From NCBI RefSeq assembly GCF_000745485.1, contig NZ_JQJK01000014.1, positions 62,001 through 126,000 on the forward strand: a stretch of 64,000 nucleotides of DNA. The letters run 5' to 3'. Within the stretch, counting starts at the first letter, position 1. Each line of letters opens with the position of its first letter. Source of the stretch: Methanobacterium veterum (lineage in GTDB: Archaea > Methanobacteriota > Methanobacteria > Methanobacteriales > Methanobacteriaceae). Below, piece after piece: positions 44,484-53,011 of this stretch. The position numbers and the translations under genes were made by a program. Below the pieces are notes generated by a model. That model saw only the letters and a list, made by a program, of their open reading frames with translations, searched no databases and was not told the DNA's origin.

Positions 44484-45347
44484 ATGGAAGCCAAGGTATT
44501 AATTGTGGAAGATGAGAGAATTCTGGCTATTGGAATGAAGCGTAAACTGGAAAGTGCAGGGTATGCAGTAACTGGAATTGTTTCTTCAGGAAAAGAAGCA
44601 ATTGAAAATGCTAAAAAAACTAATCCTAATTTAGTTTTAATGGATATAGTTTTAAAAGGGCCTATGGATGGTATTGAAGCTGCTCAGCAAATTATAAACC
44701 TTTACAATATTCCAGTTATTTATCTTACAGCCTATGCAGATGATGAAATTCTGGAACGTGCCATGATAACAGAACCTTATGGATATTTATTGAAACCTTT
44801 CAATTTAAGTGAATTAAAAGCCAACATTAAAATGGCCCTTTACAAACATAAAGCAGAGAGCAAAAGAAAAGAATTGATGAAAAATAGAATTATGGAAGAT
44901 TATTATCAGTTTATGATTCATGGTATGGATAAATCCAAGTATTACAGTGAAATAGATATCAGGAATACACTTCTTAAAACATTTGAAAAAAGCTTTGAGG
45001 AGAAAATGAAACCTGAGTTCGAGAAGAAGTTAAAAAATAAAGGTCTAAATATATCTGATGAAGATATAATCCCACTCTTTGAAACTTACCTTTCATGGCT
45101 TTCAGAGCTCTTTACAAGCTTTGGTATTAAAAATAAGATAAGATCAGAAGATGATTCATGGTATTTAGAATTTTTCAACTGTTCGTGGAGTGAATATTCC
45201 ATTAAAAATCCGATATTTTGTATTAACTGCTATGCAATAGTTAACTGCAGTTTTAAATGGATTAATATCAGGGGAGATGTCTGCAGAATGTCGAGCATAG
45301 CAGGTAATTCCCCAAAGTGTTCTTTTAAATTTTATTCTACTCATTAA
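44484..45347 (+). CDS. response regulator with Cys-rich methanogen output domain
   Basis: 287 residues. Receiver 1-120 with Asp54 in LVLMDIVLKGPMDGIEAAQQ, IYLTAYADD and LLKPFNLSEL. A helical linker leads to an output domain (about 140-287) with FFNCSWSEYSIKNPIFCINC, YAIVNCSFKWINI and CRMSSIAGNSPKCSFKF; the cysteine spacing and tryptophans suggest a ligand- or metal-binding sensor fold like the methanogen-specific MetOD-type outputs or V4R-like domains (inference). ATG 50 bases after the kinase gene, after AAGGGATAAA. Confidence 0.85.
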   Translation: MEAKVLIVEDERILAIGMKRKLESAGYAVTGIVSSGKEAIENAKKTNPNLVLMDIVLKGPMDGIEAAQQIINLYNIPVIYLTAYADDEILERAMITEPYGYLLKPFNLSELKANIKMALYKHKAESKRKELMKNRIMEDYYQFMIHGMDKSKYYSEIDIRNTLLKTFEKSFEEKMKPEFEKKLKNKGLNISDEDIIPLFETYLSWLSELFTSFGIKNKIRSEDDSWYLEFFNCSWSEYSIKNPIFCINCYAIVNCSFKWINIRGDVCRMSSIAGNSPKCSFKFYSTH

Positions 45348-45476
45348 ATATTTGATAAATCAGATAGAAATTTTTATATAATTGAATTTTTAATCTTTAA
45401 ATGAAATTTATTAAATATGAGGAATATAATAATGAATTAATTGTTAATGGAATTAAAAATTAAAAAGAGGAATATC

Positions 45477-45656
45477 ATGGGATGCATCACTATATGTATA
45501 TCTGATGAGTTAGAAATCGCGTTTAGAAGAATGGCAAGAATTTCTTATGGAGAAAAGCAGGGTAAAATGTCGAGGGGAGCTGAAGAGGCGCTATACCAAT
45601 GGTGTAAACAAAAAATAGAAGAATTAAATGTTGACGAAAAGGAAATTTTTGATTAA
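45477..45656 (+). CDS. small ribbon-helix-helix-like protein, 59 aa
   Basis: ATG at 45477 follows AAAGAGGAATATC; an upstream in-frame TTG at 45441 is not needed. MGCITICISDELEIAFRRMA then a helix-turn region and KMSRGAEEALYQWCKQKIEE: a short strand and two helices as in CopG/MetJ-type DNA-binding proteins. Eleven bases before the next gene, so part of the signalling operon. It could act as its DNA-binding partner; no direct evidence. Confidence 0.6.
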   Translation: MGCITICISDELEIAFRRMARISYGEKQGKMSRGAEEALYQWCKQKIEELNVDEKEIFD

Positions 45657-45667
45657 GAGGGGATCAC

Positions 45668-46003
45668 ATGGCAGAAAATGAAACAAAAAATACTTCAGAA
45701 GATTTAAGCCCTAAAGCCGTTGATGAAGACATTTTTAATGAAGTAAACAAATTTTTAAAGGAAAAAGAACAGTATATTAAAGATTCAATAATTGGATCCC
45801 GGGTAATGGAAGAATTAGGTGAATTTAGTCTGGATGTTGGGATTAAAAAAACTTATTTGTGTGCCCAAGAAAGCGAAAATGTTTACAGCGTTCTAACTAA
45901 AGTTATTGAAAAGTTTATCCAGGCATATGGTGGTACTGCAACTATTTACCCTAAAGGTGAACAGATCTGTCTTGAGCTTATAACACCTAAAAGAGGCGTG
46001 TAA
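45668..46003 (+). CDS. stand-alone output domain related to the RR at 46016
   Basis: 111 residues. NEVNKFLKEKEQYIKDSIIG, FSLDVGIKKTYLCAQESENV, and ATIYPKGEQICLELITPK align by eye with the C-terminal part of the response regulator encoded next (DVTRFLDENEGSFKEGVLEG; FNIDIGLKNIYISTDRNNKA; KVVVYPRGDELCLEFSK). It is therefore an output domain without receiver, 12 bases upstream of its fused paralogue; heterodimerisation is plausible. ATG after GAGGGGATCAC. Confidence 0.7.
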   Translation: MAENETKNTSEDLSPKAVDEDIFNEVNKFLKEKEQYIKDSIIGSRVMEELGEFSLDVGIKKTYLCAQESENVYSVLTKVIEKFIQAYGGTATIYPKGEQICLELITPKRGV

Positions 46004-46015
46004 AAAGGTGTAAAA

Positions 46016-46687
46016 ATGCCAGAAACTAAAATATTGATAGTTGAAGATGAAAAAATCCTGGCCATGGGATTAAAAAAGAAATTAGAGAAATTAGGATATT
46101 CAGTAACAGATTTAGTCTCATCTGGTGCAGAGGCAATTGAAAGCGTCAAAAAGGTACAACCCGATCTTGTTTTAATGGACATAGTACTTAAAGGGGCAAT
46201 GGACGGAATAGAAACTGCTGAGTTCATTGTTAAACTCTATGATATCCCTATCATTTATCTTACAGCCTATGCAGATGATGAAATGCTTGCGAGGGCTGAA
46301 AAAACATGTCCATATGGATATATAATTAAACCGTATAAGGACAGCGAATTAAAGGCTAATATTAAAATGGCTGTTTATAAACACAGCGCTCAAAAAGAGA
46401 AATTAATGGACTTTGAGGATATATACCGCGATGTTACACGTTTCCTTGATGAAAATGAAGGTTCATTTAAAGAAGGTGTACTGGAAGGTGAATCACTTAC
46501 TGGACCTTTTAATATAGATATTGGGCTTAAAAATATTTATATATCCACTGATAGAAATAACAAAGCTGCATATACTGCTTTTTATAAGTTATTAACTGAT
46601 ATTACTCAGAAATATGCGATTTCAGAAGAAAATAAGGTTGTTGTATATCCTAGGGGAGATGAACTTTGTTTAGAGTTTTCTAAATAA
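46016..46687 (+). CDS. response regulator with methanogen-type output domain
   Basis: 223 residues. Receiver (1-122) with ILIVEDEKILAMGLKKK, Asp55 in LVLMDIVLKGAMDGIETAEF, IIYLTAYADDEML and IIKPYKDSEL; the C-terminal domain (about 130-223) is shared with the protein of 45668. The receiver is close to that at 44484 (LVLMDIVLKGxMDGIE, TAYADDE). Start ATG after AAAAGGTGTAAA. Ends the signalling cluster. Confidence 0.88.
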   Translation: MPETKILIVEDEKILAMGLKKKLEKLGYSVTDLVSSGAEAIESVKKVQPDLVLMDIVLKGAMDGIETAEFIVKLYDIPIIYLTAYADDEMLARAEKTCPYGYIIKPYKDSELKANIKMAVYKHSAQKEKLMDFEDIYRDVTRFLDENEGSFKEGVLEGESLTGPFNIDIGLKNIYISTDRNNKAAYTAFYKLLTDITQKYAISEENKVVVYPRGDELCLEFSK

Positions 46688-46730
46688 AGGGCATTTATTT
46701 TTATCTTAATTTTTATATCTTTAAAATGAG

Positions 46731-46880
46731 TTATTTTATTAAATACCAGTATATAGAATATATAGCGCAGTAATAGACATATATTACTGCTATAAATAAA
46801 ACAGCTGCCTTAAGCATGCTCTTTTTTGTTTCACCTAAAAAAGCTACTGATGAACTGGTTTTTGTTGGGGTTTGATTCAC
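46731..46880 (-). CDS. 49-residue membrane protein
   Basis: GTG start at 46880 after AGCAGGTGTTTTCT. The peptide reads MNQTPTKTSSSVAFLGETKK, then SMLKAAVLFIAVIYVYYCAI YSIYWYLIK: a polar N-terminus and one long aromatic-rich helix. About 130 bases upstream on the same strand is a promoter with the shared operator (47013-47036), the same type as drives the adjacent peptide-uptake operon. Function unknown. Confidence 0.6.
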   Translation of the reverse strand: MNQTPTKTSSSVAFLGETKKSMLKAAVLFIAVIYVYYCAIYSIYWYLIK

Positions 46881-47012
46881 AGAAAACACCTGCTTTATAT
46901 TTACCTAATTTTGTACGCTATTAATATCCAGAATGACTTTAAAAATGTTTTTAATGACATATGATCACATTTCCAACTAGATATCTATTTAAATGTTTAC
47001 TCTTTAATGTAT

Positions 47013-47036
47013 AATGTAACATTTTAAATATTTAAA
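47013..47036 (-). promoter_or_regulatory. promoter with shared operator (locus e)
   Basis: Minus strand: GAAAGTTTTAAATATT as BRE/TATA (about 47036-47029), five bases, then AATGTTACATT (47023-47013) and ATACATT. Operator and spacing are identical to loci a and b. It should drive the small membrane protein at 46880; the leader would be about 120 bases. Confidence 0.6.
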
Positions 47037-47076
47037 ACTTTCGGTTAATGAAATGTCTAAATGATATACAGTAAAG

Positions 47077-48492
47077 TTACTGAACCCCATGCATCATTTT
47101 TGAAAGCTTTTTGCTGGTAATTATTAAAATTATGCCTGCAGCAGCCGATATAACAACGAAGATCATGAAGAATGATGTAAACCCATCAATGGGTGTACCT
47201 AAAAAAGTTGTCACAGTCCTGGTTGAGGATGGATATAAACTGCCCATGTAGCCTGCCATTACACCACCAATTGAACTTGCTAAAAACCATGTGGCCATAA
47301 GAAGACAGGTAAATTTAAGGGGTGCTAACTTGGATACCATAGATAATCCAATTGGAGATAAACACAGCTCTCCCATTGTAAATAGTACATAAGCCAGTAC
47401 AAGCCATAGAGGACTTATATTTTGAGTTCCAGCGTCAAGCATCTGGGCTGCAGGTAAAAGGGCTATGAATCCTACGGCTAATATAATTAATCCTATTGCC
47501 ATTTTCAGAGGTACTGGAGGTTCATATCCTTTTTTTCTAAGAACTGGCCATAATGCAGCAAATAAAGGAGCTAATATTAGTATTGCCATGGGATTTATAA
47601 TTTGGAACCAGCTTGCAGAATAATGCAGATTACCTAAAAATGGAATCACCTTATCTACATGTTGTTCAGCTAAAAGAGTAAGTGATACTCCCGACTGTTC
47701 AAACGCAATGAAAAAGAAAATGGAAAAGAACGATAAAATAGCGATAACTGCTGTCCTATCTTTTTCTGTTTTTGTTAACTTTTTACTGGAATTTTCTTTG
47801 CAGTTTATGTCATGGGAAGGTACTGAACCAACACTTTTACCTTCTGGTGTTACAAGGTATTTATTTTTGCTCCATATGAAAATAATTAGACCAATAATCA
47901 TCCCTACGCCTGCAGCTAAAAAACCGTACATGTAATCTGCAGGGTTCCCTGTATCTCCTAACTCCCCTACAATTAATGGGGAAATGAGAGCACCAAGGTT
48001 GATACCCATGTAAAAAATAGTAAATGCTGAATCTTTCCTGTTATCATTTTTAGGATACAGAAAACCCACCATTGAGGATATGTTAGGTTTAAAAAATCCG
48101 TTACCTATTACAAGCAGCGATAAACCAATTAAAAAATATATTCCTTGATTATTAAAAATAAAAGAGGAATATGATGCCCCCTGAGCTATAGCTGGTACAT
48201 AAAGATAACTGCTTACTGCAAGGGAAAATTGGCCCAGTGCCATTAGTATGCCTCCTGTAATTATGGATTTACGGTTCCCCCAGTATCTATCGGCTACATA
48301 TCCTCCAATAAGAGGTGTCAAATATACCAATCCGGTGTAATATCCGTAAATAGTTGATGCAAATGTAGTATTATAAAGAAGGGCATTGACCATGTAAAGT
48401 ATAAGAATAGATCTCATACCGTAGTAACTGAACCTTTCCCACATTTCAGTAAAAAATAAGGAATAAAGTCCTTTTGGATGTTTGTTTAGAAT
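47077..48492 (-). CDS. POT/PTR2 proton-dependent oligopeptide transporter, start at ATT
   Basis: 471 residues, twelve to fourteen membrane helices; imports di/tripeptides with protons. The family N-terminus HPKGLYSLFFTEMWERFSYYG (ExxERFxYY motif) is encoded upstream of the first ATG (48444), with no ATG/GTG/TTG before it. In-frame codons are TAA AAT ATT CTA AAC AAA CAT CCA, and GAGGGGG lies seven bases before ATT (48492). Initiation therefore has to use ATT, or AAT/CTA. The ribosome site overlaps the stop codon of the upstream permease gene (48507-48505), so translation is coupled. Other motifs: NLGALISPLIVGELGDTGN, GNGFFKPNISSMVG. Confidence 0.9.
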   Translation of the reverse strand: MLNKHPKGLYSLFFTEMWERFSYYGMRSILILYMVNALLYNTTFASTIYGYYTGLVYLTPLIGGYVADRYWGNRKSIITGGILMALGQFSLAVSSYLYVPAIAQGASYSSFIFNNQGIYFLIGLSLLVIGNGFFKPNISSMVGFLYPKNDNRKDSAFTIFYMGINLGALISPLIVGELGDTGNPADYMYGFLAAGVGMIIGLIIFIWSKNKYLVTPEGKSVGSVPSHDINCKENSSKKLTKTEKDRTAVIAILSFFSIFFFIAFEQSGVSLTLLAEQHVDKVIPFLGNLHYSASWFQIINPMAILILAPLFAALWPVLRKKGYEPPVPLKMAIGLIILAVGFIALLPAAQMLDAGTQNISPLWLVLAYVLFTMGELCLSPIGLSMVSKLAPLKFTCLLMATWFLASSIGGVMAGYMGSLYPSSTRTVTTFLGTPIDGFTSFFMIFVVISAAAGIILIITSKKLSKMMHGVQ

Positions 48493-48504
48493 ATTTTAGC
48501 CCCC

Positions 48505-49956
48505 TCATTTACTGTTGTTAAATTTGTAACCTTTAAGCTCACAGTGAAGTTCATCTTCGGGTTCAACGGTTTTTTTATCTTTTAATTTGCTTTTTCGATA
48601 TCCATAAGCAAAATATACAGTTAAGCCAATGACCAGGCTCACTGCAAATCTTTCAAGTGTTGTGCTTGAAAGCTGGAAAATAAGAAACACACAGAAGATT
48701 ATGGAGACAAGGGGAATTATGGGAACTAATGGACACTTGAATTTCCTTTCAATATCTGGTTGCTGTTTTCTAAGAATGATTATGGATAAAGCAAGGAAAA
48801 TAAACGCTGAAAGTGTTCCAATATTAACAAGCTCAATTATAACACTTAATGGTAAAAATGCAGCGATAATTGAAGCTACTGCCCCTACAATTATGGTGCT
48901 TAATACTGGCGAGCGAAAATTAGGGTGAATTTTTGAAAAAACACCTGGCAAAAGTCCGTCTCTAGACATGGAATAAAATATCCTTGTTTGTCCAAATAGA
49001 CTGGTAAGTAGTACTGATGTAAGTCCAAATAATGCCCCAAATGACACTATTGAAGCAGCCCAGTTAGCTCCTACTTTTTCAAGTGCAAATGTAACGGGTG
49101 CAGCATTATTTAATAAGTTGTAGGGAACCATGCCGTTTAAAACTGCTGCAACAGCAATGTAAAGAATGGAACTGATGATTAAAGAACCTATAATACCAAT
49201 AGGCAGCGTCCTTTGTGGATTTTTTGTTTCTTCTGCAGCAGTGGAAACGGCATCAAAACCAATATATGCAAAAAAGACCATTGCAGCTCCTTGGATCACT
49301 CCAGTCCATCCATAAGGCATGAAAGGTTGATAATTTGCAGGATTTATAAAATTAGCGCCAACTATAATGAAAAGCAGTATAATGAAAACGTTGATTAAAA
49401 CGATTACTGCATTAAATCGAGTGCTTTCTTTGATTCCTAGAACAAGTATCCCAGTTAAAAGTGCAATAATTAAAAATGCAGGCAAATTAATTAATCCAGT
49501 ACATGGTGGGCTGGTAATTATTTTGGGTAGGATGAATCCTGTTGAATTAAGCAAGCCTACAATATATGAAGACCAGCCTACGGCAACAGCAGAAGCAGAT
49601 ATAAGATATTCAAATATTAAGACCCAGCCGATCATCCAGGCCCATACTTCACCCATTGCAACGTAAGTATAGGTGTAAACGCTCCCTGAAATAGGAATCA
49701 TGGAAGCAAATTCAGCATAGCATAACGCAGTGAAAACACATGCAACTGCTGAAATAATAAATGATAAAACTAGTGCAGGTCCAGAATAGTTAGCTGAAGC
49801 GATACCAGTAACTATAAAAATACCTGCACCTATTATACAACCTAATCCCATAATGATTAAACTTAATGGGCCTATAGCTCTTTTCAGTGATTTATCTGAG
49901 TTATCTGTGTTAATTAGGTCATTTATTGGTTTTTTACGGAATATGTTTCTGTTCAT
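48505..49956 (-). CDS. APC family amino-acid permease
   Basis: 483 residues, about twelve membrane helices. Signature near the start: GPLSLIIMGLGCIIGAGIFI; FFAYIGFDAVSTAAEETKNP around residue 235. Cationic amino-acid transporter-like subgroup. It is a close paralogue of the next permease upstream (17 bases away), the two sharing most motifs. Third gene of a four-gene operon with a secreted transglutaminase-like protein and a POT transporter. Confidence 0.9.
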   Translation of the reverse strand: MNRNIFRKKPINDLINTDNSDKSLKRAIGPLSLIIMGLGCIIGAGIFIVTGIASANYSGPALVLSFIISAVACVFTALCYAEFASMIPISGSVYTYTYVAMGEVWAWMIGWVLIFEYLISASAVAVGWSSYIVGLLNSTGFILPKIITSPPCTGLINLPAFLIIALLTGILVLGIKESTRFNAVIVLINVFIILLFIIVGANFINPANYQPFMPYGWTGVIQGAAMVFFAYIGFDAVSTAAEETKNPQRTLPIGIIGSLIISSILYIAVAAVLNGMVPYNLLNNAAPVTFALEKVGANWAASIVSFGALFGLTSVLLTSLFGQTRIFYSMSRDGLLPGVFSKIHPNFRSPVLSTIIVGAVASIIAAFLPLSVIIELVNIGTLSAFIFLALSIIILRKQQPDIERKFKCPLVPIIPLVSIIFCVFLIFQLSSTTLERFAVSLVIGLTVYFAYGYRKSKLKDKKTVEPEDELHCELKGYKFNNSK

Positions 49957-49973
49957 GGTTTTACCAGATCCGT

Positions 49974-51428
49974 TTATTTTGCTGAAATTTCCTTTGTGAC
50001 GGTATGAATTTCCTTTTTTAGTAAATTACTGTCCTTATTGGTTGCGTATTTTTTGTACCGTCTGAATATAAAATAAAATGTTAGACCTGCCAGTAACCAT
50101 GCTCCAAATACTTCAATTGTAAGAAGTTTTAACTGTGTAATTAGGCCTAAACAGGCTATTATAGAAATTATTGGTATCGCAGGGACTAATGGACATTTAA
50201 ATTTTCTTTTGATATCTGGCCTCTGTTTTCTAAGTATTATAACAGACAATGCAAGGAATATAAATGCGGTAAGCGCTGAAATATTCACCAGCTCAAAAAT
50301 CCCTTCAAGAGGTAAAAAAGCAGATATCAGTGATGATATGACACCAACAAGTATGATGCTTGTTATTGGTGATTTAAAGTTAGGATGTACTTTAGTGAGC
50401 CTTTTGGGAAGTAACTGGTCCCTTGACATTGCAAAAAGAAGTCTAGGTACAACGAACATGCTTACTAAAATAACTGTGGTGAGTCCTGCAATTGCCCCAA
50501 CCGTAACAACTGCTGTTGCCCAGTTTATTCCAACACTTTGAAGTGCAAGTTGAACTGGTGCTGCGTTTCCTTCAAACGTCGTGTAAGGGACCATTCCAGT
50601 TATTATAGCAGTTACAATGATATATAATAGTGAACAAACTGCAAGTGATCCTATGATTCCTATTGGGAGAGCTTTTTGAGGATTTTTTGTTTCTTCGGCT
50701 GCAGAAGCTACTGTATCGAAACCAACATATGCAAAAAAGACCATTGCTGCACCTTGAAGTACTCCTGCAAGTCCATTAGGAGCAAATGGATGATAATTTA
50801 CAGGATTTATAAATTGAGCTCCTATTACTATAAATAATCCAATTACGGCGAGTTTTATAATGACAATTACTGCATTAACCTTAGCACTTTCCTTTGCGCC
50901 AAGAACAAGTATACCAGTTAAAAGAGCCACTATTAACAATGCAGGTAGGTTAATTAATCCAGAACCATTAAGTGGAGAACTTGTTATTATCTCAGGTAAA
51001 GAAAACCCCATTGAACTAAAGAATCCAGAAGTATAAGAAGACCAGCCTATTGCCACTGCAGATGCAGCAATAATATACTGGAGAATTCCAGTCCACCCTA
51101 TCATCCATGCCCATATTTCACCCATTGTCACATGGGTGTATGTATATATTCCACCTGCTACTGTAATCATGGATGCCATTTCAGCATAACATAATGCTGT
51201 AAGTCCGCAGGCCATACCTGCAATTACAAATGATAAGATCAACGCAGGACCTGAAGTTACAGAGGCCACCCCAGTTACTATGAAGATCCCTGCACCAACA
51301 ATTGCGCCAATACCCATTATAATAAGTCCTATTGGACCTAAAGAACGTTTTAATTTTTGATTACATGTATTCAGGTGCAAACATTCTTCTATATCTTTTT
51401 TATGGAACAAACTGCACATTATTACCAC
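49974..51428 (-). CDS. APC family amino-acid permease, paralogue
   Basis: 484 residues if GTG at 51428 is used; it overlaps the upstream stop in TAGTG after AAAGGA. ATG at 51419 is an alternative. GPIGLIIMGIGAIVGAGIFI and FFAYVGFDTVASAAEETKNP match the APC superfamily. Two tandem permeases plus a peptide transporter imply uptake of organic nitrogen, notable in a methanogen that is otherwise expected to be autotrophic. Confidence 0.9.
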   Translation of the reverse strand: MVIMCSLFHKKDIEECLHLNTCNQKLKRSLGPIGLIIMGIGAIVGAGIFIVTGVASVTSGPALILSFVIAGMACGLTALCYAEMASMITVAGGIYTYTHVTMGEIWAWMIGWTGILQYIIAASAVAIGWSSYTSGFFSSMGFSLPEIITSSPLNGSGLINLPALLIVALLTGILVLGAKESAKVNAVIVIIKLAVIGLFIVIGAQFINPVNYHPFAPNGLAGVLQGAAMVFFAYVGFDTVASAAEETKNPQKALPIGIIGSLAVCSLLYIIVTAIITGMVPYTTFEGNAAPVQLALQSVGINWATAVVTVGAIAGLTTVILVSMFVVPRLLFAMSRDQLLPKRLTKVHPNFKSPITSIILVGVISSLISAFLPLEGIFELVNISALTAFIFLALSVIILRKQRPDIKRKFKCPLVPAIPIISIIACLGLITQLKLLTIEVFGAWLLAGLTFYFIFRRYKKYATNKDSNLLKKEIHTVTKEISAK

Positions 51429-51886
51429 TATCCTTTATTACCGGAATAGGGGGCCTTAACCCGTAAACCAGTGAATCCGTATTTCCTAATTTTATCTAGG
51501 TATTCTTTTTCATCCATTCTGTAAACAGGAGGTGTTATTGTGGCATCATATACTTTACCTTCCCATGACACTACTATGTGTGAATATTCTCTAGGTTCAT
51601 GCTCTATTGTTATTAAATAGATATTTTTTGCACCTTTTTTAACAAGTACGTCTGCAAACGCATGGGATTTGTGTTCGCAGTTGCATTTTTTAACGTTATA
51701 TTTAAGGGACGCGATTTTGTGAAAGGATTTATTTATTTCTTGATCTTCGGAGGTCACTTGTGCGTTTACTTTTACTTCTTTAGATGTGTTAAAAGAATTA
51801 TTAGAGCTAAAATCTACAGATAACAGTGTATTAATTGTAAAAATAATTGTTAATATTAATATTAATGTAAAAACGGCTTTTTTCAT
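51428..51886 (-). CDS. exported transglutaminase-like protein
   Basis: 152 residues. N-terminal signal/anchor AVFTLILILTIIFTINTLLS. The body has CNCEHKSHAFADVLVKKGA, then EYSHIVVSWEGKVYDATI: Cys, His and Asp in the order and spacing of a transglutaminase-like cysteine hydrolase. A peptidase or cross-bridge hydrolase role outside the membrane would supply the transporters encoded downstream (inference). ATG after GAGGAGTTGTAATT. First gene of the operon; promoter with the shared operator at 51940-51963. Confidence 0.6.
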   Translation of the reverse strand: MKKAVFTLILILTIIFTINTLLSVDFSSNNSFNTSKEVKVNAQVTSEDQEINKSFHKIASLKYNVKKCNCEHKSHAFADVLVKKGAKNIYLITIEHEPREYSHIVVSWEGKVYDATITPPVYRMDEKEYLDKIRKYGFTGLRVKAPYSGNKG

Positions 51887-51939
51887 AATTACAACTCCTC
51901 AACTCTTCAATTTAAATACACTTTTAATTTTTAAAGTAA

Positions 51940-51963
51940 AATTTTACATTTTAGATATATAAA
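51940..51963 (-). promoter_or_regulatory. promoter of the peptide-uptake operon (locus d)
   Basis: Minus strand: ACTTTATATA (TATA 51963-51956), five bases, then AATGTAAAATT (51950-51940), a variant of AATGTTACATT that keeps the first half site. The leader to the start codon is about 50 bases. Same geometry as loci a, b, c and e. Confidence 0.6.
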
Positions 51964-52235
51964 GTTTGTGGTTTTGCAGATATTTATTCTTAATATGCAT
52001 ACGTTAAAACGGATAAGTAAGAGTTATATATAAAATAAATGATAAAAAACAGAAAAATAGGCTATTAAAAGCTAATTATATCTAATTTATCCAAATAAAA
52101 GCTATTTAGGTGTTTTAATAATTTTTAATTAGTTATGTGAATGACAGTCAGAGATTCATTTATAACCAATAAAAGCTATTAATAAAACTTTAAAATTCTT
52201 TTTATTTCTATTTTAAGAATTATTATGTTTAATTT

Positions 52236-52335
52236 ATAAAATGAGGGGATGGAATAGGAGTTAAAAATATATGGAGGCGCTCCTATCCCTAAGGGCGTGA
52301 TTAACAAACATGAAAGTACCCAACTTTACATGTCA
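52236..52335 (-). ncRNA. putative sRNA with CCTCC loop (copy c)
   Basis: Downstream of the promoter at 52342-52365 with no ORF. GGATAGGAG (52288-52280) pairs with CTCCTATTCC (52260-52251, one bulged base) around a loop containing GCCTCCATATATTTTTAA, followed by ATCCCCTCATTTT. The 5' part GACATGTAAAGTTGGGTAC resembles the start of leader a (GACATGTAAATTGGTAC). Loop and tail are complementary to GGAGG-type ribosome sites. Confidence 0.55.
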
Positions 52336-52341
52336 ATTTAT

Positions 52342-52365
52342 AATGTAAAAGTTTAAATATATAAA
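52342..52365 (-). promoter_or_regulatory. promoter with operator variant (locus c)
   Basis: Minus strand: GAAATGTTTATATA (TATA 52365-52358), then ACTTTTACATT (52352-52342), a variant operator at the same distance from the TATA box as in loci a, b, d and e. Confidence 0.55.
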
Positions 52366-52714
52366 CATTTCTATAATGAGCAGCGTTGTATTAATTAAAC
52401 AAAATAAAAGGTAGTGTAAATAGACTTTATGAAAGACTGAAAATAGAAATGGCTGTCAAATACATCTTATATTTTTGAGTAAGAAGATGGAATAAATGAT
52501 GAATTTCAACTAAAATTTCATCTTTACTACTTTTTTTAAAGTTAAGGCTTTCTTAAATCATATATAAAATTTTAAATTTCGCGCAGTTACCTTAACATAC
52601 TTAAACCATGCGATTATTAATCTAATTTATTTTCAAGCTTTTTTCAAGGCTAAAGTAATTCGCTGCAATTCGAATTATTTAAAGTCTTTATTTCAAGCAT
52701 ACAACTTTGAAGTC

Positions 52715-52835
52715 TAAAAAACGTAATTAAATATCTTGGGATGTAAATATTCTTTTAAACCAGTAGAAGGGGATTGAATAGGAGTTAAAATGGAGGTACT
52801 CCTATTCATGATCTACAAAACAAACAACATACCTC
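52715..52835 (-). ncRNA. putative sRNA with CCTCC loop (copy b)
   Basis: TGAATAGGAGT (52808-52798) and ACTCCTATTCA (52785-52775) form a perfect 11-bp stem around ACCTCCATTTTA, followed by ATCCCCTTC and, 50 bases on, a T6 run (52721-52715) as a likely end. No ORF is encoded. Its loop shares CCTCCATNTTTTA with copy c. Promoter at 52842-52865. About 120 nucleotides if predictions hold. Confidence 0.6.
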
Positions 52836-52841
52836 ATGTAT

Positions 52842-52865
52842 AATGTAACATTTTACATATATAAA
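52842..52865 (-). promoter_or_regulatory. promoter with shared operator (locus b)
   Basis: Minus strand: GAAAACTTTATATATG (TATA 52865-52858), five bases, AATGTTACATT (52852-52842), ATACATG. Core and spacing are identical to locus a. Confidence 0.65.
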
Positions 52866-53011
52866 GTTTTCTGTTTTAGCAGTTAAGTAGTCAAACAAAC
52901 TTTTTTTACTTATTTTAATGGATAACAAATTTAATAGATAAAAAAGGATTATTAATCCTTATTTAAAATTAAAAAAAGAGATTTTTTTATTTAAGGATTT
53001 TTACAACCTTA

